Of a stretch of 60,672 bases of DNA, positions 53,938 through 60,672 are shown piece after piece. The position numbers were made by a program, and so were the translations under genes. The first letter of the stretch is position 1; each line of letters starts with the position of its first letter. Source of the stretch: an uncultured Lachnospiraceae bacterium (GTDB taxonomy: Bacteria > Bacillota > Clostridia > Lachnospirales > Lachnospiraceae); assembly GCA_910586095.1 (NCBI GenBank), contig CAJUHQ010000007.1, positions 1 through 60,672 on the forward strand, given 5' to 3'. Under the pieces are notes generated by a model. That model did no database searches. It saw nothing but the letters and a program-made list of their open reading frames with translations, and was not told where the DNA came from.

Positions 53938-54828
53938 TTATCTTTCTACATGTAGACCTACAAAATGATAAAAAGCGCCTAACATGCCAGCATCATTTCG
54001 ATGTCTTGCAAATGCAATCCGCGTTGCCTTTGCAAGTGCAGGAACCAAATAACGCTCTAACGCCTGTGTGATCCTACCTTCTAGAAATGCTTCCTGAGCC
54101 ATAATCCCTCCGCCTAAAACTACCACTTGCGGATTGATGATATAGCAAATATTAGCTATTCCCTGGCCTAGTACATCGGTCATCTCCTCAATTGCTGCAA
54201 TGCAACAGGCATCCCCTTTTTTTGCTGCCTCAAAAATACGATGACCATTCCACACCTCTTCTGATTCACCTTTGCGCGCAGCAACTTTTTTTACAAGAGT
54301 CTTTGTTGATCCGAGTGTCTGAAAATCACTTTCCTGCATGTGCATATATCCAACTTCACAAGCGCTGTTGCTAAACCCGTGAAACACTTTACCATCTACA
54401 ATCATACACCCGCCAATTCCAGTTCCAATAGTGAGCATCAACGCTATCTTGCTTCCCCTAGCTGCTCCTGCTCTATACTCGGCCAGTCCTGCACAATTCA
54501 CATCATTTTCCACCTCACATGGAACATGAAACCGTTCTTCCATCGTCTTCTTAAATGTTGTGCCAGCGTAGTCGGGAATCAAAGGGGCGGCATAAAAAAT
54601 TTCACCTTTTTCAGTGTCTACCATTCCTGCTGTTGAAATACAAATACCACTGATTGCTGTCTCCTGCATTAACGTCTCAACAATGACTATTGCCTTATTT
54701 AAAATGGCTTTTCCACCTTGATGGGCCTCTGTATCCATTTCTTTACGCCACTCAATTTCTCCAGCCTCATTTACAATTCCATATTTGATTGCAGTTCCAC
54801 CGATATCAATGCATGCATATTTTTTCAC
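53938..54828 (-). CDS. nanK: ROK-family kinase, probably N-acetylmannosamine kinase (NanK), zinc motif absent
   Basis: 296 residues. N-terminal CIDIGGTAIKYGIV is the phosphate-binding motif, GTGIGGCMIVDGKV and VVLGGGIMAQ follow. Canonical ROK members carry a zinc site, C-x-C-G-x-x-G-C; here the corresponding stretch (CEVGYMHMQESDFQTLGSTK) has no Cys cluster, as in known zinc-less NanK proteins of Firmicutes and Fusobacteria. It would phosphorylate ManNAc made by NanA, before NanE epimerises it. The start is GTG with AGGAG supplied by the last unit of a tandem repeat; five further start-like copies lie upstream. Confidence 0.85.
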   Translation of the reverse strand: MKKYACIDIGGTAIKYGIVNEAGEIEWRKEMDTEAHQGGKAILNKAIVIVETLMQETAISGICISTAGMVDTEKGEIFYAAPLIPDYAGTTFKKTMEERFHVPCEVENDVNCAGLAEYRAGAARGSKIALMLTIGTGIGGCMIVDGKVFHGFSNSACEVGYMHMQESDFQTLGSTKTLVKKVAARKGESEEVWNGHRIFEAAKKGDACCIAAIEEMTDVLGQGIANICYIINPQVVVLGGGIMAQEAFLEGRITQALERYLVPALAKATRIAFARHRNDAGMLGAFYHFVGLHVER

Positions 54829-55345
54829 ACTAACTCCTATCTGCCCGCTTTAGCGGGCTCTCAAATCAGGATGTGTGAAATTTTAATTTCACTCTAACTC
54901 CCATCTGCCCGCTTTAGCGGGCTCTCCAATTAGGATGTGTGAAATTTTAATTTCACTCTAACTCCTATCTGCCCGCTTTAGCGGGCTCTCCAATCAGGAT
55001 GTGTGAAATTTTAATTTCACTCTAACTCCCATCTGCCCGCCTTAGCGGGCTCTCCAATCAGGATGTGTGAAATTTTAATTTCACACTAACTCCCATCTGC
55101 CCGCTTTAGCGGGCTCTCCAATTCAGATGAAAAACGCCTGTTTTTGGCGTTTTTCGGCGTGAAAAAAGTCTGCTATGCAAACTTAGTACTTCTCCGTGAA
55201 GCAGCCTTTGCTGCAAGTGGTTAGAAGTACTTTTCACGCTAACTCCCATCTGCCTGCTTTTGCAGGCGTACAAATCAGGATGGGTGAAATTTTAATTTCA
55301 CACTAACCTCCATGTCGCAGCTTTGCTGCGACTCAAATCCGAATG
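54829..55345. repeat. 64-bp leader-module array upstream of the ROK kinase gene
   Basis: CTGCCCGCTTTAGCGGGC-type stems start at 54841, 54905, 54969, 55033 and 55097, an exact 64-base period; two degenerate units (stems GCCTGC-TTTT-GCAGGC near 55251 and TCGCAGC-TTT-GCTGCGA near 55315) follow, split by a 100-base segment with other hairpins. Each full unit contains palindrome GTGAAATTTTAATTTCAC, the string ATCCTGATTGGAGA, a stem-loop and, on the minus strand, GGGAGTTAGAGTG, an SD-plus-start-like end. The last unit provides the real SD and GTG of the kinase. Confidence 0.93.
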
Positions 55346-55667
55346 AAAAACACTATTTTTTATTATAAATTATTTTTACCTATTTTACTACTCTTTAATT
55401 ACAATTTGTAACAGTTTGTAACAGTTCAGCCATGCAAAATTGAATATACAAAATGCTGTTGGGAGCTTGCTCGCATAAGGCATTTTGTATATTCGATTTT
55501 ATAGGGCGGACGCCCGACATGAAATGGGTATGGCTGAATAGTAACTACAATTTAGATCCCTATCTACGTTATAACTTACTCTTTCTTGCAAGGAAGCGCA
55601 AATCTACGCTTCCTTGCTATTCGTTTCAACATAAATCTTGTTTACAATACCCTCTTTGATTTACTGA
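55346..55667. other. Gene-free region with a large nested inverted repeat
   Basis: TTCAGCCAT (55425-55433) pairs with ATGGCTGAA (55530-55538); inside, AAATTGAATATACAAAATGC (55437-55456) pairs with 55480-55499 (one mismatch); GGGCG-GA-CGCCC forms a third stem. The arrangement suggests a stable RNA or a small insertion. It sits between yhcH and the ROK gene, and may uncouple them. No convincing gene. Confidence 0.7.
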
Positions 55668-56120
55668 TCACAAAATCTGAACCTTGAAAATCGCTTTTTT
55701 AATTGTTTGTGGCTCCCCTACTTTTACCGCAGTGCGATGTGCATCAGAAGGATAACAAATTAAGAAGTCTTTATCTGTCAAGATAACATGACTGTTTGCC
55801 TCTCCCTCCATTGGAAGGAAATCATCTGCCTCTACAAACTCTTTTAGCTCCATATTCTGAATAAAATTTAGATCAATTTGCTCTGTCCCGCAAAGCATTA
55901 CATGGACATCAAGATAGTTTTTGTGCGCTTCCCAGAAACGCTCTTCTGGTGTTTTTGTCGTGTATTCCACAATATTTACAAACAAACGATCCCCGTCAAT
56001 CTCGTGCTTTCCTGGCTCAAAGGAAGACAAATCCTGCTCTTTTGCATAATCAAAACATTCTTTTACTGCCTTCTCCAAAAATGAAAACTCATTTAACTGA
56101 TTGATATTTCCAAAAATCAT
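55668..56120 (-). CDS. YhcH/YjgK/YiaL (DUF386) family protein, sialic acid anomerase-like
   Basis: 150 residues, cupin-like beta protein. Motifs: LSSFEPGKHEIDGDRLFVNI, WEAHKNYLDVHVMLCGTEQI and LICYPSDAHRTAVKVGEP, with the His and Asp that line the metal site. Relatives in sialic acid clusters (NanQ/YhcH) speed anomer conversion of N-acetylneuraminate or ManNAc, helping uptake flux. SD GAGGG. It follows the transporter gene by 53 bases. Confidence 0.88.
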   Translation of the reverse strand: MIFGNINQLNEFSFLEKAVKECFDYAKEQDLSSFEPGKHEIDGDRLFVNIVEYTTKTPEERFWEAHKNYLDVHVMLCGTEQIDLNFIQNMELKEFVEADDFLPMEGEANSHVILTDKDFLICYPSDAHRTAVKVGEPQTIKKAIFKVQIL

Positions 56121-56173
56121 GTTTCCCTCATTTCTGCAATGTTACATTGCTTTAGTACACAGGTTATTTTCTT

Positions 56174-57679
56174 TTACTGATGATAGATAGTCGTATTTTC
56201 TGCTGGAATAGTCGTATCATTTTTCACCTTTCGCCAGATCAAACTTGCCGGAATTCCTACTACTAGAGACACTGCAATTGATATAATTGAATAGCTCCAA
56301 ATAGACACTGTGCCTGCTGGTACTCCATACTTAATCACTACCATAACAACAGAAGATGCTATAAATGCCATCACTGCGCCAAATGTATTGGCAACCTTTG
56401 TAAATGCACCCAGAATAAATGTTCCGATCAGGATACCAAGAACCAGCCCCATAAATCCATTAAACCACTCGTAGGCAGATTTCACACCACCATTTGCCAA
56501 CACAATAGATACCGCGATTGCAAAAATTCCTACTGCCAAAGAAACATACTGACCAATTTTTGTCTGTTGTTCAAAGCTAAGTTCTTTTTTGCTTAGACGC
56601 TCCTGAATATCTAATGTCCAGCTTGATGCCACAGAGTTGAGTCCTGTAGAAAGCGTAGACTGTGCCGCTGCATAGATCGCTGCTAAAAGCAAGCCTGTGA
56701 TACCTACAGGAAGTTCAAATGCAATGTAGGATGCAAAGATCTGATCCTGTGCTGCTGCGGGAGGAAGTGTATTCTGCTGATAAAATACATACAATCCTGT
56801 TCCAATAAAATAGAATGCTGTCGCGATAAAAATAGATAACAAACCATTGGTGAGCATCATTTTATTGAGTTTCTTTGTATCAGTTGTTGTAGTAAAACGC
56901 TGTACAATATCTTGACTTGACACATAAGACCCCATTGTATTGAATCCTGCACCCACAATCAAGATAAATACGCTATCCTTTAAAATATTGGGATTAAAGA
57001 TTGGTTGGTCTACAGCAAGAAACTTATGTTCCGCAGAAAATGCCTGGAAAACTGCGCTCATTCCTCCTTCTAAGTGGAATAAAAGGAAGAACAATGTAAA
57101 TGTAACACCTACTAACAAGACAGAGCCTTGAATAAAGTCTGTCCAAAGTACAGATTTTAGTCCTCCTGTATAAGAGTAAATAATAGCGATTACACCCATA
57201 ATGACAATCAATAGATTTACATTGATTCCTGTCAGGCTTCCAAGAACCATACAAGGCAGATACATAATAATAGACATACGTCCGATCTGATAGATAATGA
57301 ACATCACTGCACCAAGAATCCGCAGTCCCTTGCTACCAAATCGCAGCTCTAAGTAATGGTATGCTGTATCAATGTCTAACTTGCTATAGATTGGCAGAAA
57401 GAACCGTATTGTGAGCGGAATTGCCAACAACATACCAAGCTGCGCAAACCACATGATCCATGTACCTGCATAGGAATTGCCCGCCAGCGATAGAAAAGAA
57501 ATCGGACTTAACAGTGTCGCGAAGATAGACACGGAAGTTACCCACCACGGCACAGTTCCATCACCCTTAAAATATTCCTTTCCCTTCATATCTTTCTTTG
57601 CAAAGTGAAGTCCCGCAAACAATACCGCCGCCAGATATACAACTAAGATCACAAAATCAATGACTGTAAATCCCTGCAT
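56174..57679 (-). CDS. SSS-family sodium:solute symporter, probable sialic acid transporter
   Basis: 501 residues, about 13 membrane helices. SSS motifs: IWMWF-like start region, GNSYAGTWIMWFAQLGMLLA, YLELRFGSKGLRILGA, YTGGLKSVLWTDFIQGSVLL and SYVSSQDIVQRFTTT. Members of this branch import N-acetylneuraminate with Na+. The gene lies 16 bases after nanA and before yhcH, supporting that substrate. SD AAGGAG. Substrate by context only. Confidence 0.9.
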   Translation of the reverse strand: MQGFTVIDFVILVVYLAAVLFAGLHFAKKDMKGKEYFKGDGTVPWWVTSVSIFATLLSPISFLSLAGNSYAGTWIMWFAQLGMLLAIPLTIRFFLPIYSKLDIDTAYHYLELRFGSKGLRILGAVMFIIYQIGRMSIIMYLPCMVLGSLTGINVNLLIVIMGVIAIIYSYTGGLKSVLWTDFIQGSVLLVGVTFTLFFLLFHLEGGMSAVFQAFSAEHKFLAVDQPIFNPNILKDSVFILIVGAGFNTMGSYVSSQDIVQRFTTTTDTKKLNKMMLTNGLLSIFIATAFYFIGTGLYVFYQQNTLPPAAAQDQIFASYIAFELPVGITGLLLAAIYAAAQSTLSTGLNSVASSWTLDIQERLSKKELSFEQQTKIGQYVSLAVGIFAIAVSIVLANGGVKSAYEWFNGFMGLVLGILIGTFILGAFTKVANTFGAVMAFIASSVVMVVIKYGVPAGTVSIWSYSIISIAVSLVVGIPASLIWRKVKNDTTIPAENTTIYHQ

Positions 57680-57695
57680 AATTTATCTCCTTCCG

Positions 57696-58616
57696 TTAAT
57701 TACAATAGTTCTCTTTTGCCTCTTTTATCATTTTTGCAGCTTCTTCCACAACGGCTGTATCTGCGTCTATCAATGCAGCAAGTGGTTTCCTTACACCTCC
57801 TAGCTCTAATCCCTCATTGATCTTGAGAATGGCCTTAATCACTCCATACATATTGCCATGTGCAGAACACATCTTATAAATAATCTCATTCACTGCATAC
57901 TGAAGCTTGTTTGCCTGTTCCATTTCACCCGCTTTTACATATTCATCCAGCTTTAGAAACAGTTCTGGCATAGCCCCATATGTTCCACCAATTCCGCCTT
58001 CTGCTCCAATCACGCGGCCACTAATAAACTGCTCGTCGGGACCATTAAAGATAATATAGTCTTCACCTGCTGCCTGCTTAAACATCTGAATATCCTGAAC
58101 AGGCATAGAAGAGTTCTTGACGCCTATCACATGCGGATTTTCACGCATTGTTGCAAACAGATCCTGAGTCAGAGCAACACCAGCAAGCTGAGGAATATTG
58201 TAAATAATAAAGTCTGTGTCAGGGGCTGCTGCACTGATATCATTCCAATATTGTGCAATGGCATGGTTAGGAAGGCGGAAATAAATAGGAGGGATCGCCG
58301 CAATAGCATCTACTCCTAGCTCCTGAGAATGGCGTGCCAATTCTATGCTATCCTTCGTGTTGTTGCATGCTACATGATTAATCACTGTAAGTTTGCCTTT
58401 TGCCACTTTCATCACATTTTCTAAAACTACTTTACGGTCTTCTACACTCTGATAAATACACTCGCCTGACGATCCATTCACATATACACCCTTCACTCCT
58501 TTTTTCACAAAGTATTGGGTTAGTTCCTGTACTCCCTCGGGACTAATGTTTCCTTCCTTGTCATAACATGCATAAAATGCAGGAATAACGCCTTTGTACT
58601 TGTCCAAATTTCTCAT
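57696..58616 (-). CDS. nanA: N-acetylneuraminate lyase
   Basis: About 306 residues of the dihydrodipicolinate synthase family. Start MRNLDKYKGVIPAFYACYD follows AAAAGGAG; an upstream in-frame extension is not conserved. GSSGECIYQS is the substrate carboxylate loop, IYNIPQLAGV the catalytic Tyr region, and HVIGVKNSS carries the Schiff-base Lys. It splits N-acetylneuraminate into ManNAc and pyruvate. 43 bases after nanE, 16 before the transporter. The GSSGE loop favours NanA over DapA; context agrees. Confidence 0.93.
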   Translation of the reverse strand: MRNLDKYKGVIPAFYACYDKEGNISPEGVQELTQYFVKKGVKGVYVNGSSGECIYQSVEDRKVVLENVMKVAKGKLTVINHVACNNTKDSIELARHSQELGVDAIAAIPPIYFRLPNHAIAQYWNDISAAAPDTDFIIYNIPQLAGVALTQDLFATMRENPHVIGVKNSSMPVQDIQMFKQAAGEDYIIFNGPDEQFISGRVIGAEGGIGGTYGAMPELFLKLDEYVKAGEMEQANKLQYAVNEIIYKMCSAHGNMYGVIKAILKINEGLELGGVRKPLAALIDADTAVVEEAAKMIKEAKENYCN

Positions 58617-58659
58617 GATACTTTTCTCCTTTTCTTGATTGTGGTATTTACAATAGGTT

Positions 58660-59346
58660 TCAGTCAAGCGCTTGTGCAAATGACTTCGTAATCAACTGTG
58701 GACGTGTGATAATAGAGCCTACAACAACACTAAATGCCCCTAACTCAATCACACGTTTTGCCTTCTCAGGTGTATTGATATTTCCTTCTGCGATCACTCT
58801 GTTCTTTGCTTTTGCAACAATTTCACGCAGTATAGCAAAATCATCCGCCTCAATTCGATTTCCTTTACTTTGTTGTGTATAGCCAACCATTGTTGTTCCA
58901 ATAAAGTCAAATCCCAGCGCGTCTGCATGGAGTGCCTCCTCCACGGTAGAACAATCTGCCATCAAAAGCTGTTGTGGATACTTTTCCTTAATCTGTCTAA
59001 AAAATGTGTCGAGATCTATACCACCTGGCCGCATATCTGTAGTGGCATCCACTGCAATAATCTCGGGTTTTACCTCCATAAGCTCGTCAATTTCCTTCAT
59101 GGTAGGTGTGATATACACTTTGCTTCCCTCATAGTCACGTTTCACAATTCCAATAATAGGCAGTGATACCTGAGACTGAATTTCCTTGATATCCTCCTTT
59201 GTGTTGGCACGGATGCCATATGCTCCGCCCATTTTTGCTGCCAATGCCATTCTTCCCATAATAAAGGAAGAGTGTAATGGCTCCTCTGGCAATGCCTGAC
59301 AGGATACAATCAATTTTCCTCTCAGTTTTTCCACGTTCTCATTCAT
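58660..59346 (-). CDS. nanE: N-acetylmannosamine-6-phosphate 2-epimerase
   Basis: About 228 residues, TIM barrel. IVSCQALPEEPLHSSFIMGR, GAYGIRANTKEDIKEI, PIIGIVKRDYEGSKVYITPT, IIAVDATTDMRPGG and VIAEGNINTPEKAKRVIELG are all family motifs. It converts ManNAc-6-P to GlcNAc-6-P for NagA. GGAGG lies nine bases before the second ATG (MNENVEK) and only three before the first (59352), so I use the second. First gene of the nan operon, with a strong promoter upstream. Confidence 0.94.
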   Translation of the reverse strand: MNENVEKLRGKLIVSCQALPEEPLHSSFIMGRMALAAKMGGAYGIRANTKEDIKEIQSQVSLPIIGIVKRDYEGSKVYITPTMKEIDELMEVKPEIIAVDATTDMRPGGIDLDTFFRQIKEKYPQQLLMADCSTVEEALHADALGFDFIGTTMVGYTQQSKGNRIEADDFAILREIVAKAKNRVIAEGNINTPEKAKRVIELGAFSVVVGSIITRPQLITKSFAQALD

Positions 59347-59374
59347 GCTCATCGACCTCCTTCGTTATGTGTTT

Positions 59375-59403
59375 AGTATAATTATTGTTGAAATACTTTT
59401 CAA
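59375..59403 (-). promoter_or_regulatory. nanE promoter with overlapping RpiR-type operator candidate
   Basis: On the minus strand TTGAAA and TATACT are spaced by 17 bases (near-consensus sigma-A) about 30 bases before nanE. The palindrome TTGAAATACTTTTCAA (59388-59403) covers the -35 and upstream spacer, a good place for repression by the cluster's RpiR protein. Promoter assignment is strong, operator inferred. Confidence 0.7.
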
Positions 59404-59841
59404 TACTTATGCATAGTTCTGAAAGTTCTTTCCACTTTTTCAAAATAGATCTAGTTTTTGCCTGGTTTTTACCCTTTATTTTTGTTAAAATTGCACAACG
59501 CAAGGTTGTTTCTTTCTATGACAAAACAAAAACACTCTGCCTTCTCTATCAATTAAATGTTATATTGCACATATTCAACTGAATATACATGCTATAAAAT
59601 ATGCAATACTACTTACAATCACATTGTACTTAATGCGAAATTGTAACCATTGTACGAATGTCTAAGCAGTTACGAAAGTAATTCCAATTCTATGCTTTTC
59701 TATTGTAATAAATTCATTTGTTGGTATACTAAATATATAGGTAACTATTCAAAAGTTATCAAAATGTAGACAAACGGAGTCTGGATTCGCGCTGCATCTA
59801 CAGACTTCTTATGACACAGACAGCGCAGAAGGAGAGCGTAT
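59404..59841. other. Divergent control region between nanE and nagB
   Basis: About 440 A+T-rich bases holding both promoters. GCACATATTCA/TGAATATACATGC forms an imperfect inverted repeat near 59567-59592. No gene seen. Confidence 0.5.
59703..59730 (+). promoter_or_regulatory. nagB promoter
   Basis: TTGTAA and TATACT with a 16-base spacer, and TGG before the -10 giving an extended -10 element. About 110 bases upstream of the nagB start. Confidence 0.65.
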
Positions 59842-60573
59842 ATGACTATTTACAAGACCAAAGACTATGAGGACATGAGCAAAAAGGCCGCTACTATTAT
59901 CTTTGCCCAGATCATAACAAAGCCCAATTGTGTTCTTGGCCTAGCAACCGGCTCCTCACCGATTGGTACATACCAACATTTAATCGACTGGTATCAGAAG
60001 GGAGATCTCGATTTCTCTCATGTCACAAGTATCAACCTAGATGAGTATAAGGGGCTAGGTGCTGCCAATGAACAAAGTTACCGCTACTTTATGGACACAC
60101 ACCTATTCAACCATGTCAATATTGACAAAACACGTACATTCGTACCAAATGGTTTAGAACCAGATGCAGACAAGGCATGCCATGAATACAATCAAATTAT
60201 TGCCCGTGAAGGCAGAATCGATCTACAACTTTTGGGCCTTGGCCATAACGGACATATTGGTTTCAACGAACCAGACACATTTTTTGAAAAAGAAACACAC
60301 TGTGTAGACTTGACAGAAAGCACTATCGAGGCCAACAAACGTTTCTTCGCCTCTGAGGAGGAAGTTCCAAAACAGGCTTATACAATGGGAATCAAGACAA
60401 TTATGCAGGCAAGAAAAATTGTTGTGATTGTGAGTGGAGCAGACAAAGCAGACATTCTTCACAAGGTGTTATATGGTCCTATTACCTCGACTGTTCCTGC
60501 CTCTGTTCTCCAACTTCACAACGATGTCATCATTGTGGCAGACGAAGCAGCACTTAGCAAATGTGATCTATAA
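59842..60573 (+). CDS. nagB: Glucosamine-6-phosphate deaminase
   Basis: 243 residues, full length. GLATGSSPIGTYQHLI is the phosphate loop, FSHVTSINLDEYKGL the active-site region with the catalytic Asp, LQLLGLGHNGHIGFNEPD the His/Glu pair, and TMGIKTIMQARKIV follows. Converts GlcN-6-phosphate to fructose-6-phosphate and ammonia, the last step of the sialic acid route. Divergent from nanE. SD GAAGGAGAG. Confidence 0.96.
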   Translation: MTIYKTKDYEDMSKKAATIIFAQIITKPNCVLGLATGSSPIGTYQHLIDWYQKGDLDFSHVTSINLDEYKGLGAANEQSYRYFMDTHLFNHVNIDKTRTFVPNGLEPDADKACHEYNQIIAREGRIDLQLLGLGHNGHIGFNEPDTFFEKETHCVDLTESTIEANKRFFASEEEVPKQAYTMGIKTIMQARKIVVIVSGADKADILHKVLYGPITSTVPASVLQLHNDVIIVADEAALSKCDL

Positions 60574-60672
60574 TTTTTTACATTGCACCATTTATGCATA
60601 GGTTAGCAAGCACATTGCCTATCTAAACGCCCATGCAGCCATAACTGCACCACCATAAATGAAAGTGGGCGT
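60574..60672. other. Right window edge, no gene seen
   Basis: About 100 bases after nagB with an interrupted inverted pattern around CATAGGTTAGCAAGCACATT but no clear terminator or ORF before the edge. Confidence 0.3.

Noticed and set aside
54829..55345. Possible CRISPR array from regularly spaced repeats
   Set aside because: Units are contiguous 64-base tandem copies with conserved whole sequence; no unique spacers and no cas genes.
55453..55659. Plus-strand ORF of 68 codons in the nan repeat island
   Set aside because: It runs through the inverted repeat, has no SD and no recognisable sequence.
59404..59841. glmS-type riboswitch upstream of nagB
   Set aside because: No recognisable ribozyme core; the region is A+T-rich with ordinary promoter elements.

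Overview
The window looks like chromosome of a low-to-moderate GC, Gram-positive, spore-forming Clostridia, most like the Lachnospiraceae. The evidence is strong Shine-Dalgarno (SD) sites before most starts, a dipicolinate synthase pair (spoVFA-spoVFB), a fragment of a clostridial CspA/B-type subtilisin prodomain, a zinc-less NanK-type ROK kinase and a complete sialic-acid catabolic locus. No rRNA, tRNA, CRISPR array, transposase or phage module was found.

Layout. 1-3.1 kb is eroded: an edge-truncated DUF6075-like gene, the 3' half of a cyclophilin, an RlmI-type rRNA methyltransferase, a small coiled-coil protein and an orphan S8 propeptide followed by a 103-bp tandem repeat. 3.2-6.7 kb holds spoVFA-spoVFB behind a sigma-K-like promoter, then asnB. 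6.8-13 kb is signalling: a DUF4342 protein with a two-component pair, a HipA-like kinase and a soluble hybrid histidine kinase. 13.4-22.1 kb is mixed metabolism: membrane-anchored oleate hydratase, AAA/PD-(D/E)XK protein, FrmB-like esterase, TetR regulator, SDR reductase and a Na/phosphate symporter. 22.5-28.7 kb is a sugar-acid module: IlvD/Edd dehydratase, GntP permease, FadR-type regulator, NifX-like protein and divergent glycerate kinase.

28.7-51.3 kb is the most notable region: about 22.5 kb of minus-strand genes, no gap above about 125 bp, ending at a 36-bp perfect palindrome. In transcription order it holds a Cys-rich protein, a DUF3298-like lipoprotein, a MoxR AAA+ ATPase, a DUF5682 protein, a VWA protein, a double-SWIM protein, four tandem DUF4132 paralogues (one lacking its N-terminal third) and a small helical protein. 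The core matches the gene content of Escherichia coli yehI and yehL-yehM-yehP-yehQ, whose function is not established. The DUF4132 expansion and the extra flanking genes make this version unusual.

51.7-60.6 kb is sialic acid/amino sugar catabolism: nanE-nanA-SSS transporter-yhcH, then NanK-type ROK kinase, RpiR regulator and nagA, with nagB divergent. Together they convert N-acetylneuraminate to fructose-6-phosphate.

A second theme is repeats. A leader-like module (palindrome, spacer, GC-rich stem-loop, SD, start codon) lies directly upstream of both the Na/Pi symporter and the ROK kinase and is tandemly amplified at both places, with stem sequences that change while pairing is kept. Another repeat has inserted in frame, twice, into the DUF5682 gene. 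Everything was read by eye; similarity statements rest on recalled family motifs, not on searches.
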